Shown: positions 7,477 through 15,260 of the stretch, in pieces
Layout of the letters: each line of letters opens with the position of its first letter
Numbering within the stretch: position 1 is the stretch's first letter
Assembly: GCF_027570035.1 (NCBI RefSeq)
Contig: NZ_JAKMUU010000001.1
Location: forward strand, 372,001 to 436,000
Source of the DNA: Corynebacterium curieae
Lineage (GTDB): Bacteria; Actinomycetota; Actinomycetes; Mycobacteriales; Mycobacteriaceae
Length of the DNA: 64,000 bases
Direction: 5' to 3'
Translations under genes and position numbers: made by a program
The notes under the pieces: model-generated
What the model was told of the DNA's origin: nothing
The model's input: the letters and a program-made list of their open reading frames with translations, nothing else
The model's database searches: none

Positions 7477-8345
7477 CCCTCGCCCTTAGCAGGTTCGTCC
7501 CGCTCCAGCTGAGCGATAAAGGTTCTATCGTTCTTGTCGAGTTCGGCCGTTTCCAAAAGCTCGGGGCGGCGTTTCCAGGTGCGCAGCAATGCCTGTTCTC
7601 GCCGCCACTTATCCACCAGACCATGGTTTCCCGAGGTCAGGACCTCCGGTACGGCAAGCCCCCGCCACTCACGCGGCTTGGTATAGCTAGGGCCTTCTAG
7701 GAGACCATCAGAGAAAGAGTCTTCTTCATGGGAACGCTTATTTCCCAACACGCCGGGAATCAGCCGAACTACAGCTTCAGCAATGACCAACACTGCCACT
7801 TCCCCGCCGATCAGCACATAGTCACCGATTGACACCTCACGCACGCGATAGCGCTGGGCAGCATCTTCCACCACACGTTGGTCTATACCCTCATAGCGCC
7901 CGCAAGCGAAGACGATGTGTTCCTCATTGGACCAGGCCCGCGCATCAGCCTGGCTAAACGGCTTTCCCGTAGGGGTAGGCACGATAAGCAACGGAAGATC
8001 ACTATCCTCATCGGCCGCAGCATCCACCTCATAGGCTTGGGCCTCCACGCCCTCAATCTCATCATGGCGAGGACGGTTTAGGTGAGGTAGTGCCGATTCC
8101 AAATTGGGCGCGCTCTCCTGCGTGGCAACGCTATCGAGCGCCGGCCCCCACACCTCCGGTTTCATAACCATTCCGGGACCACCACCGAACGGCGAGTCAT
8201 CGACGGACTTATGTGCATCCGTCGCCCACTGCCGTAGGTCATGGACTCCTACTTCAAGGCGCCCTTGTTCAATGGCCTTTCCTAAAAGAGCGTGGCGCAA
8301 GGGATCTAGGTATTCCGGAAAAATCGTGACAACGTCAAGCCTCAT
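7473..8345 (-). CDS. trmD: tRNA (guanine37-N1)-methyltransferase
   Basis: A 290-residue TrmD, which methylates G37 next to the anticodon using S-adenosylmethionine through a trefoil-knot (SPOUT) fold. Seen: MRLDVVTIFPEYL at the N-terminus, DDSPFGGGPGMVMKPE (about 49-64), CGRYEGIDQRV and the knot GDYVLIGGEVAVL. It is longer than the usual 230-250 residues because of an acidic insertion at about 75-115 that contains runs of Asp/Glu/Ala. It overlaps rimM by four bases at its start and the following unknown gene by four at its end, so the three form one operon. Confidence 0.95.
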   Translation of the reverse strand: MRLDVVTIFPEYLDPLRHALLGKAIEQGRLEVGVHDLRQWATDAHKSVDDSPFGGGPGMVMKPEVWGPALDSVATQESAPNLESALPHLNRPRHDEIEGVEAQAYEVDAAADEDSDLPLLIVPTPTGKPFSQADARAWSNEEHIVFACGRYEGIDQRVVEDAAQRYRVREVSIGDYVLIGGEVAVLVIAEAVVRLIPGVLGNKRSHEEDSFSDGLLEGPSYTKPREWRGLAVPEVLTSGNHGLVDKWRREQALLRTWKRRPELLETAELDKNDRTFIAQLERDEPAKGEG

Positions 8346-8839
8346 AGATCCAACAGCCCCTCCGGTGGATCGATGGTGCAGGTGCCCGCTGCAAGATCCA
8401 CCTCGGGAATAATAGCGTGTACGAAAGGCACGAGCACCTCCCTGCCATTGTCTAGTTTTACTTCCAACAAATCCTGACTCCCACCGTGGATAACCCCCGT
8501 AACATCACCGATGCCTTTTCCACCCAGAACTACACGGAGCCCCTCCAGCTCGTGATCATAAAATCCACCGTCGTCGGTTTCGAGCGGTGCTGCCTGGAAC
8601 TTAGTGCCACGCAGGCTATCTGCCGCAGTGCGATCCTTAACCTCTTCGAACAAAATCAACAGCCTCCCCTTGTGGCTGCGCACTGCCTTAACAGTCAATG
8701 CGTGTTCTTTTTTCCCCTGCGTGCCGTGCAGTACTTCCCCTACTGCAAAGCGCACCTCGGGCTCATCAGTGGTGGGCTCTACTACGACTTCACCCTTCAC
8801 GCCGTGCGATTTAATCACGCGACCAATCATCAATTCCAT
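8342..8839 (-). CDS. rimM: 16S rRNA processing protein RimM
   Basis: A 165-residue RimM, an assembly factor for the 30S head that binds S19. The N-terminal RimM domain carries ELMIGRVIKSHGVKGEVVVEP and the C-terminal PRC-barrel carries GIGDVTGVIHGGSQDLLEV and VLVPFVHAIIPEVD. It begins at ATG 8839 with a TAGACT -10 hexamer seven bases upstream, pointing to a leaderless mRNA. It is the first gene of the rimM-trmD unit, overlapping trmD by four bases. Confidence 0.95.
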   Translation of the reverse strand: MELMIGRVIKSHGVKGEVVVEPTTDEPEVRFAVGEVLHGTQGKKEHALTVKAVRSHKGRLLILFEEVKDRTAADSLRGTKFQAAPLETDDGGFYDHELEGLRVVLGGKGIGDVTGVIHGGSQDLLEVKLDNGREVLVPFVHAIIPEVDLAAGTCTIDPPEGLLDL

Positions 8840-8846
8840 AGCGGAA

Positions 8847-8852
8847 AGTCTA
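8847..8852 (-). promoter_or_regulatory. -10 hexamer of leaderless rimM promoter
   Basis: TAGACT on the minus strand, seven bases before the rimM ATG. No ribosome-binding site lies between. Confidence 0.5.
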
Positions 8853-8935
8853 CCGCACAGATTCTTTGCCTCTGCCAGCCATAGTCTTCAGCATCTGCAA
8901 GGAAAATAGAGGCCACTAGCAATCTTCATTGTCGT

Positions 8936-8941
8936 TACAGT
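8936..8941 (+). promoter_or_regulatory. -10 hexamer of leaderless cupin-gene promoter
   Basis: TACAGT six bases before the ATG at 8948; no ribosome-binding site fits in the remaining space. Confidence 0.45.
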
Positions 8942-8947
8942 AGACAC

Positions 8948-9349
8948 ATGAGCGATCTACCCACCCATTCCCCTGACACCTTTGGTACGGCTTCTCATTC
9001 TGGGGCTACCGCCTTAACGGCGCTAAACCTACTCGACCTAGCACCAGATACCGATCCACAGCGCTCCCGCCCCGGCGTACAACGCGTCTTGAGCGCAGCA
9101 GGTGCTAACCTCATCCTCTTCAGCTTTGCACCAGGCCAATGCCTTCCGGCTCACAAGGCCGCCCACCCCATTACCGTGCAGGTGCTGCGTGGGGAACTCC
9201 GCTTCGGCTGCGGCGAAGACTCCATCACCCTATCCCCTGGGAAAATCGTGCATCTTCCCGCATATGAGGTACACAACGTCGAGGCAGCGGTCGACGATAC
9301 TAGCGATTCCACCCCTGCGGTTTTACTACTTACCATGCTGACTAATTAA
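8948..9349 (+). CDS. Cupin-domain protein
   Basis: A 133-residue single-domain cupin. The beta-barrel motif 1 region (FSFAPGQCLPAHKAAHPITVQVLRG is reduced relative to the usual G(X)5HXH) and motif 2 (LSPGKIVHLPAYEVHNVEA) are visible, with His residues at HKAAH and HNVE as possible metal ligands. The first 40 residues are an extension. Small cupins of this type often bind metal or small ligands, but no substrate can be named. It is divergent from rimM and is followed 38 bases later by a TetR regulator in the same direction, which suggests shared control. Confidence 0.8.
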   Translation: MSDLPTHSPDTFGTASHSGATALTALNLLDLAPDTDPQRSRPGVQRVLSAAGANLILFSFAPGQCLPAHKAAHPITVQVLRGELRFGCGEDSITLSPGKIVHLPAYEVHNVEAAVDDTSDSTPAVLLLTMLTN

Positions 9350-9374
9350 TTTATACGCACATATGTTTTGGTGA

Positions 9375-9380
9375 TAAAAT
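9375..9380 (+). promoter_or_regulatory. -10 hexamer deciding the TetR gene start
   Basis: TAAAAT seven bases before ATG 9388. This favours 9388 over the in-frame ATG at 9379, which overlaps the hexamer. Confidence 0.5.
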
Positions 9381-9387
9381 GACCTTT

Positions 9388-10074
9388 ATGGAACCGCAAA
9401 ATAAGCCCTACCATCATGGAAATCTCCATGATGAGCTGCTCCGTATCGCCGTTCAGCTAGGCAAGAGGAACGGACCCGACGCCATCACGGTCCGTGCCGT
9501 TACCCGCGAAGCCGGCGTCTCCCCTACCTCCGCCTACCGCCATTTCAAGGACCAAGAAGAATTACACGATAAGGTGGCCGAGCTTGCCACCGACGAACTG
9601 GTACGCCGCCTGCACGAAACGACTGAAGCCACCGATCATCTGGATTTTCCAAAACACCTGATGCAGATCGGTTACGCCTACCTCGAGTTCGCCTTGGACG
9701 AGACGAATTTCTTCCGCTGCATGTTGGAGTGGAAAGCACTGCGCTTCATGCTCGGTGTGGATCTCAATACAAAAGATGACCCCAAGATGGATCACCTCCA
9801 GCAAATCCGCGACTTCTTTGCTCTGCTGACCCGACACGCTGAAGCACTGGATAACACCACGGATCACACCTACTTCCTGCAAAATGCCTTACTGGCATGG
9901 TCCGCCGTTCATGGATTTACCGTCCTTGCCATTAACGGCCCCATGTCCCAGCTACCTCGCGAGCAAATCCGAGAGCTCTTTGCTCCGGTAGTCGCCGGCG
10001 CCCTACGTGGCATGGACTTTAAGGATCCGTCTAACGTCTACAGCCGCTACGCCGACTACAAGCCGCAGAGCTAA
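9388..10074 (+). CDS. TetR/AcrR family transcriptional regulator
   Basis: A 228-residue regulator. The N-terminal TetR DNA-binding domain (about 5-55) has the helix-turn-helix AITVRAVTREAGVSPTSAYRHFKDQEELHD; the C-terminal part resembles the WHG/TetR_C family (ALLAWSAVHGFTVLAI). The start at 9388 rather than 9379 is supported by a TAAAAT hexamer seven bases upstream, giving MEPQNKPYHHGNLHDELL, a typical TetR opening. The gene follows the cupin gene on the same strand and is closed by a hairpin terminator. Targets are unknown; self-control and control of the cupin gene are the simplest guesses. Confidence 0.9.
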   Translation: MEPQNKPYHHGNLHDELLRIAVQLGKRNGPDAITVRAVTREAGVSPTSAYRHFKDQEELHDKVAELATDELVRRLHETTEATDHLDFPKHLMQIGYAYLEFALDETNFFRCMLEWKALRFMLGVDLNTKDDPKMDHLQQIRDFFALLTRHAEALDNTTDHTYFLQNALLAWSAVHGFTVLAINGPMSQLPREQIRELFAPVVAGALRGMDFKDPSNVYSRYADYKPQS

Positions 10075-10135
10075 AGTCGCCCCAAGCCACCCAGGCGTGA
10101 AAGTCTTCGCGTCTTCTAGGGCAACTCACGACACG

Positions 10136-10190
10136 ACGACTGCCCACACAGCCCCGCCAAGGACATGCGTGGGCGGTCGTCATTTCTGCA
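10136..10190 (+). terminator. Stem-loop terminator after the TetR gene
   Basis: A 13-bp stem with one G-U pair (GACGACTGCCCAC at 10136-10148, partner at 10170-10182), 21-base loop, then ATTTCT. The T-run is short, so efficiency is uncertain. Confidence 0.6.
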
Positions 10191-10218
10191 CCGAATTTTC
10201 AACCTACACATTACAAGA

Positions 10219-10257
10219 GCCCCGGCTACACGGCTCGAGTAGTCGTGCAAGCGGGGC
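10219..10257 (-). terminator. Possible terminator of rpsP
   Basis: GCCCCG/CGGGGC outer arms (10219 and 10252 onward) with an imperfect inner stem around CACG/CGTG. It lies about 40 bases past the rpsP stop on the minus strand; no T-run follows, so this is tentative. Confidence 0.35.
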
Positions 10258-10297
10258 CCAAAGCTAGGAGTACTGTGCGCATAGCGCGGAAGGCAGA

Positions 10298-10813
10298 TTA
10301 TTCTGCAGACTCCTCGGAAGCTTCCTCAGCCTTTTCTTCGGCCTTAGCATCAGCTTCACCGGCAGCTGCGGCAGCAGCCTCTGCTGCAGCGGCTTCTTCA
10401 GCGGCCTTCTTCTCAGCCTCTTCCTTAGCCTTCTTCTTCTTTTCAGTGATGGCCTCAATGGTCGGGCCATTGTTAGCCTCAGCCAATGCCTCGTTGAAGA
10501 TATCCAGCTTGGACTTCTTCTCCTCGGCAACCTTCAAGGTACCCTCTGCACCCGGCAGGCCCTTGTGCTTCTGCCAGTCACCGGTAACCTTCAGCAGAGC
10601 GAGAACCGGCTCGGTTGGCTGTGCGCCGACGGAGAGCCAGTGCTGTGCACGCTCGGAGTCGATCTGGATGAGGGAAGGCTCTTCCTTCGGGTGGTAGATA
10701 CCGATGTTCTCGATGACCTTGCCGTTACGACGGGTACGGGCATCCGCAATAACGACGCGGTACTCAGCAGCACGGATCTTACCCACGCGCTGCAGCTTGA
10801 TCTTGACAGCCAT
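10298..10813 (-). CDS. rpsP: 30S ribosomal protein S16 with Ala/Glu-rich tail
   Basis: A 171-residue S16. The conserved core ([20 protein letters not shown], then [26 protein letters not shown]) occupies the first 90 or so residues. The remaining half is a Lys/Glu/Ala-rich charged tail from about residue 118, with runs of alanine, as in other actinobacterial S16 proteins but long. ATG 10813 is chosen over an in-frame ATG at 10834 because MAVKIKLQR is the invariant family start. The gene is transcribed alone, divergent from the acyltransferase gene. Confidence 0.95.
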   Translation of the reverse strand: MAVKIKLQRVGKIRAAEYRVVIADARTRRNGKVIENIGIYHPKEEPSLIQIDSERAQHWLSVGAQPTEPVLALLKVTGDWQKHKGLPGAEGTLKVAEEKKSKLDIFNEALAEANNGPTIEAITEKKKKAKEEAEKKAAEEAAAAEAAAAAAGEADAKAEEKAEEASEESAE

Positions 10814-11165
10814 GATGGCTCCTTTTCTAGTCACTGGGCAGTTCGGACGCGCACTACATAGTGCGCCGGTTCAACCCTTGGATTTTATCTGCGCGTGACA
10901 TACCGGCCGACCGTAGACGGGAACGGTGCTACGCAGAATATTACGTTATGTAGGTCATCTAGCTCAGCACAACCGAGAAGATAACTTGAAGTATTTTAGC
11001 GCGAAGAACGGCGAATTCAAAAACTGCTACGCCACGCACGCTGGTTCGTTATGCCAACGATAAAGAAGCAGAGTACCCTTAAGGGCCGAATATAGACACT
11101 TGGTTTCATATATATGGCGCGCCTTCTGCCCCACCCATTAGAAGCGGCGCACGAAAAGACAGTTT
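10814..11165. other. 352-base divergent intergenic region between rpsP and the acyltransferase gene
   Basis: No gene or convincing RNA is seen. The region must hold the promoter of rpsP on the left and that of the acyltransferase gene on the right. An AT-rich patch with TATATA at about 11109-11114 (+) is the best -10 candidate for the right-hand gene. The bulk (10900-11090) has no inverted repeat that I could pick out. Confidence 0.5.
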
Positions 11166-13433
11166 ATGACTAAAGAATCACCGCGAAATTTCCGGTACCG
11201 CTATGACCTTGACGGGCTCCGCGGTATTGCCATCGGGCTAGTAGTTATCTACCACGTATTCGTCGGACGTGTATCCGGCGGCGTGGATGTCTTCCTGCTG
11301 TTGTCCGGCTACTTCTTTTTGGGCTCACAATTGCGTTATGCCAGCAAGCCCAACGCCTCGCTCAATCCGTGGTGGCCTATCTGGCGTACATTGCGCCGCT
11401 TGGTTCCGAGCTTGGTTTTGGTCATCGGCGTAACCTACCTCTTGGTGCGCATTTTTACACCACAGCTCATGCGCACGGAGCTAACCCAGCAGATCACAGC
11501 GACCATGCTGTATTACCAGAACTGGGAGCTGGCAAAACAAAACGCAGACTACACCGCCGCTGCTGCCGATACTTCCCCGCTACAGCACATGTGGTCCATG
11601 GCCGTGCAGGGCCAGTTCTACATTATGGGCATCGCCTTCGCCCTCACTTTGGCTGCCATCATGAAACTCCGGCCAAAGCAGAAGCGACTTGGCAAGCGCA
11701 GCTTCCCCACAGTGAATCAGATTGCTGGTCCCATCCTTATCGTGGTCACCATCGTCTCTTTTGCCTACGCTTCGCGCCACGGTCTTTACGGCACCCCAGA
11801 GAACTATTACTCCACGTGGTCGCGTGCTTGGGAGCTGACCCTCGGAGCGGTACTAGCTATTTACGGTTCCTCGTGGAAGATCCCGCCTCGGCTCTATGAC
11901 CTCTTTACCGGTCTTGGCCTGCTGATGCTGGTTTTCACCGGTGCCATTATCGCAGATACCACCGCATATCCTGGTCCACTGTCCCTGTTGCCACTGGGAG
12001 GCGCTGTACTCATTATCTTGGGCGGCGGTGGCAAGATTTCCAAGGCAATGGCGTCCAAGCAAGCTCGCTGGTTGGGCGATGTAGCCTACCCACTTTACCT
12101 ATGGCACTGGCCGCTGCTCATCCTGTCCACCTCTTACTTGGGCCAAGAAACCCCTTCGTGGTGGCTGGGCGTTATCATCATCGCCATCTCGCTTTTGCTG
12201 GCGGACCTTACCCATCGCTTCTTGGAACGGCCGTTGCGCCAACATCGCAAGCGCCCTACCGCCGAGGACTTGCCGGTACGCAAGGGACTTTCCACTCTAA
12301 AGAAGCCGGCCGGTGCCGCTCGCGGTGTCGGCGGCGTACTGGTCGCCGCGTCCGTCGTCGGCTTGCTAGCAATCCAGCCGCTGTGGATGCGTACCCTCGA
12401 CGATGCGGACGCCGAGCTTTTGGATCCCGCCCTCTACCCCGGCGCTACCACATTCATCAATGACATCACCCCGCCGGATAACGTGGAGATTAAACCCGAT
12501 CCGATTCTGGCTGGCGGCATCCAGCCACCAGTAGCAACGAACTGGTGCTTCGTTCCGGATAGCCAGCCTGCTGACTTCTTCTTTGAGACCCGAAAGGACG
12601 GGAAGACCCCGTGCATATTCGGTGATATGAACTCGGACAAAGAGGTATATTTGGTCGGCGGCTCCCACGCGGAGCAATACTCTTCCGCCCTTGACCGCTT
12701 GGGCAAGGAGATGGGCTTTAAGTTGGTTCCGCTGCTACGCCAGGGCTGCCCTATTGAGCTAGGCGATGACGTCACTGTGGCGCCGGAATGCGCCGAATGG
12801 GGCAAACTGGTCATGGACCGCATCGAAGAAGCACACCCGGCCTTGGTAATTTCCAATACCACGCGTCCTCAAAATGAGAATGGAGCCGGCCCTGATGCTG
12901 TGCCGGCCGGCTACCAGGCATTCTGGGATGAACTGGCCAAGCGGGATATCCCCTTCTTGGGCTTCCGCGATAACCCCTGGGGCTTCGATGAGGAAGGACG
13001 CCCACGCGAGTTTGATGAGTGCTACGTCGCTACCGAAGACGCCTATGGGTGTGGCATGCGCTTCGAGCAGGTCTACCAGCCCTACGATCCCGGTGCGGTC
13101 GTGCTATCGAAATACCAAAACATGCTCTCAGTAGACACCGCTCCGTGGTTCTGCGATGCCAACGGTGACTGCCCAGTCATCATCGGCAATACGATGGTCT
13201 ACCGCGACATGCACCACATCACCAATGCTTTCGCAGAATCGGCTATGCCGATGATTCGCGAGGCCCTAAAGCCTTTCCTCAACGGCGAAACAGTTCAACA
13301 GGAAGCTCCTGATATCCCACCGGAACAAGCTGCTGGAGCCGTCGAGAAGGCTCCTGCTGCGCCTACCGACGCCGGCAAACAACGCGCCAATCCGGTCCCC
13401 TACCCCAACGCTGGCCAAGATGAGGCAGTCTAG
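11166..13433 (+). CDS. Membrane acyltransferase-3 with C-terminal SGNH domain
   Basis: A 755-residue OafA/YrhL-like protein. The N-terminal half (about 1-385) is an acyltransferase-3 membrane domain with about ten helices; it opens with YDLDGLRGIAIGLVVIYHVF (conserved Arg and His) and has the WRTLRRLVPSL motif. A further helix at about 385-405 leads to an extracytoplasmic SGNH-type domain with GGSHAEQY (catalytic Ser block) and DMHHIT near the end (Asp/His block). The C-terminal 60 residues are Pro/Ala-rich. Such proteins move acyl groups, usually acetyl, across the membrane onto cell-envelope sugars or lipids. In corynebacteria targets could include arabinogalactan or mycolates; the sequence does not tell which. 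A shared terminator separates it from ffh. Confidence 0.88.
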   Translation: MTKESPRNFRYRYDLDGLRGIAIGLVVIYHVFVGRVSGGVDVFLLLSGYFFLGSQLRYASKPNASLNPWWPIWRTLRRLVPSLVLVIGVTYLLVRIFTPQLMRTELTQQITATMLYYQNWELAKQNADYTAAAADTSPLQHMWSMAVQGQFYIMGIAFALTLAAIMKLRPKQKRLGKRSFPTVNQIAGPILIVVTIVSFAYASRHGLYGTPENYYSTWSRAWELTLGAVLAIYGSSWKIPPRLYDLFTGLGLLMLVFTGAIIADTTAYPGPLSLLPLGGAVLIILGGGGKISKAMASKQARWLGDVAYPLYLWHWPLLILSTSYLGQETPSWWLGVIIIAISLLLADLTHRFLERPLRQHRKRPTAEDLPVRKGLSTLKKPAGAARGVGGVLVAASVVGLLAIQPLWMRTLDDADAELLDPALYPGATTFINDITPPDNVEIKPDPILAGGIQPPVATNWCFVPDSQPADFFFETRKDGKTPCIFGDMNSDKEVYLVGGSHAEQYSSALDRLGKEMGFKLVPLLRQGCPIELGDDVTVAPECAEWGKLVMDRIEEAHPALVISNTTRPQNENGAGPDAVPAGYQAFWDELAKRDIPFLGFRDNPWGFDEEGRPREFDECYVATEDAYGCGMRFEQVYQPYDPGAVVLSKYQNMLSVDTAPWFCDANGDCPVIIGNTMVYRDMHHITNAFAESAMPMIREALKPFLNGETVQQEAPDIPPEQAAGAVEKAPAAPTDAGKQRANPVPYPNAGQDEAV

Positions 13434-13503
13434 CCCCTAAGCTCCAAGACCGGCTCCGCTTTCGCGAAGCTGTCTTAAAGGGGGCGTCGACAAACGCAAG
13501 CTC

Positions 13504-13543
13504 AAAAAAGGGGACTTCCGCGCGAATGCGGAAGCCCCCTTTG
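13504..13543. terminator. Bidirectional terminator between the acyltransferase gene and ffh
   Basis: A stem of about 14 bp with one bulge (AAAGGGG-A-CTTCCGC from 13507, partner ending at 13542) around a 6-base loop, flanked by A-run on the left and T-run on the right. Placed between convergent genes, it can serve both. Confidence 0.85.
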
Positions 13544-13565
13544 CTCTGGCTACAGGCTAGAAAAG

Positions 13566-15209
13566 CTACTTTTTGCCTTTGCCAAAGTCAAGGTTATTGA
13601 GGTCGATATTTTCCATGCCCTTCGGCATCTTGGGCATGCCAGGCATGCCTCCACCGCCGCCCATTTGCTGCTGCAGCTTTTGTAGCTCTTCCATTGACGG
13701 CATTCCACCGCCACCGGGCATGCCAGGCATTCCGCCCATGCCTGGTATTCCGCCTGGCATCTTCGGGCCGCGGTTTCCACCGCCACCCTTGCCCTTCTTG
13801 CGCTTGCCGTTCTTGCCCTTGCGGCCCTTAGGCTTCTTCTTGGTAGCCGAGCGGCCACCCATGCCGCCCATGCCGAATTGGCCGGCCATCTTGGACATCA
13901 TCTTCTTTGCCTGATTAAAGCGCTCAATGAGCTGATTAACTTCAGAGACGCTCACACCAGAACCATTGGCAATGCGCTTGCGGCGCGAAGCATTGAGGAT
14001 CTTCGGATTCTCGCGCTCTTGCGGAGTCATACCGCGAATGATGGCTTGGATGCGGTCCAGCTGCTTTTCATCCACCATGGCGGCCATCTCGTTCATCTGC
14101 TTGCCGCCCGGCATCATCTTCAGCAGGTTGCCAATAGGACCCATCTTGCGGATCATCAACATCTGCTCAAGGAAGTCATTAAGGGTCAGCTCGCCCGATC
14201 CAAGCTTGGAAGCTGCTTCCTCGGCCTTCTGGTGGTCAAGGGTGGCCTCAGCCTGCTCAATTAGGGAGAGCAAATCACCCATGCCCAGGATGCGGCTAGA
14301 CATGCGCTCTGGGTGGAATACATCGAAATCGTCGAGCTTCTCACCGGTAGAAGCAAACATGATGGGTTTGCCGGTGACCTCACGGATAGACAGTGCTGCA
14401 CCACCGCGGGCATCGCCGTCCAGCTTGGTAAGAACAACGCCAGTAAAGTCCACACCATCGCGGAACGCCTCGGCCGTTTGTACGGCGTCTTGACCAATCA
14501 TGGAGTCGATGACGAAGAGGACTTCATCCGGATTGACGGCATCGCGGATATTGCGCGCCTGCGTCATCAGCGTCTCATCGATACCTAGGCGGCCGGCGGT
14601 ATCGATGATGACCACATCGTGTTGCTTTTGCTTGGCCTCAGCTATGCCCCGCTTGGCGACGTCCACCGGGTCCCCGTGCGAGGTACCCATTTCATGCTCG
14701 TTGGAATCCAGGGAGGTTCCCGGGTCCGGCGCGAAGGTCGGAACCTCAGCGCGCTCACCGACGATCTGCAACTGCTGCACCGCACCCGGGCGCTGCAAGT
14801 CACAGGCCACCAGCATCGGGGTATGACCCTGCTTGGCCAGGTGCTTGGCCAATTTACCGGCCAACGTGGTCTTACCCGCGCCCTGCAGGCCGGCGAGCAT
14901 AATCACCGTCGGCGGGTTCTTCGCCAGGTTCAAGCGGCGGGTTTCACCACCGAGGATCTCAATGAGCTCCTCATTGACGATCTTGACTACCTGCTGGGCT
15001 GGGTTGAGCGCCTCGGAGACTTCCGCGCCGCGGGCGCGTTCCTTAATGCGCTTGATAAAGCCACGGACGACGGTCAAAGACACGTCAGCTTCCAACAGCG
15101 CGAGGCGGATCTCGCGGGCGGTGGCGTTGATATCAGCCTCGGTCAGTTTGCCCTTACCGCGCAGGCCCGCCAGGGCTGACTGTAGGCGGTCTGATAGTGA
15201 GTCAAACAC
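13566..15209 (-). CDS. ffh: Signal recognition particle protein Ffh (SRP54)
   Basis: A 547-residue Ffh, the GTPase that with 4.5S RNA targets nascent membrane proteins to FtsY. The NG domain shows the G1 loop LAGLQGAGKTTLAGKLA (about 104-120), DTAGR and TKLDGDARGG. The methionine-rich M domain (about 310-450) carries RKMGP and the ANGSGV RNA-binding segment. The tail of about 100 residues is unusually rich in Gly, Met, Pro and Lys. The start is GTG 15209 with AAGGGAG upstream. A 16-base perfect palindrome sits just upstream of that. The partner ftsY is in this window. Confidence 0.96.
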   Translation of the reverse strand: MFDSLSDRLQSALAGLRGKGKLTEADINATAREIRLALLEADVSLTVVRGFIKRIKERARGAEVSEALNPAQQVVKIVNEELIEILGGETRRLNLAKNPPTVIMLAGLQGAGKTTLAGKLAKHLAKQGHTPMLVACDLQRPGAVQQLQIVGERAEVPTFAPDPGTSLDSNEHEMGTSHGDPVDVAKRGIAEAKQKQHDVVIIDTAGRLGIDETLMTQARNIRDAVNPDEVLFVIDSMIGQDAVQTAEAFRDGVDFTGVVLTKLDGDARGGAALSIREVTGKPIMFASTGEKLDDFDVFHPERMSSRILGMGDLLSLIEQAEATLDHQKAEEAASKLGSGELTLNDFLEQMLMIRKMGPIGNLLKMMPGGKQMNEMAAMVDEKQLDRIQAIIRGMTPQERENPKILNASRRKRIANGSGVSVSEVNQLIERFNQAKKMMSKMAGQFGMGGMGGRSATKKKPKGRKGKNGKRKKGKGGGGNRGPKMPGGIPGMGGMPGMPGGGGMPSMEELQKLQQQMGGGGGMPGMPKMPKGMENIDLNNLDFGKGKK

Positions 15210-15228
15210 TACGGATGCGCTCCCTTAA

Positions 15229-15244
15229 TTTAGATCGATCTAAA
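15229..15244. promoter_or_regulatory. Perfect 16-base palindrome upstream of ffh
   Basis: TTTAGATCGATCTAAA, 20 bases before the ffh start and between glnD and ffh. Being symmetrical with no loop it looks more like an operator than a hairpin; its TAGATC half could double as a -10. The regulator is unknown. Confidence 0.45.
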
Positions 15245-15260
15245 GTTCAACTATTCAATC

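Noticed and set aside
13566-13830. Gly/Met/Pro-rich repeats at the ffh 3' end as a DNA repeat element
   Set aside because: The repetition is explained by the low-complexity C-terminus of Ffh, a usual feature of actinobacterial SRP54.
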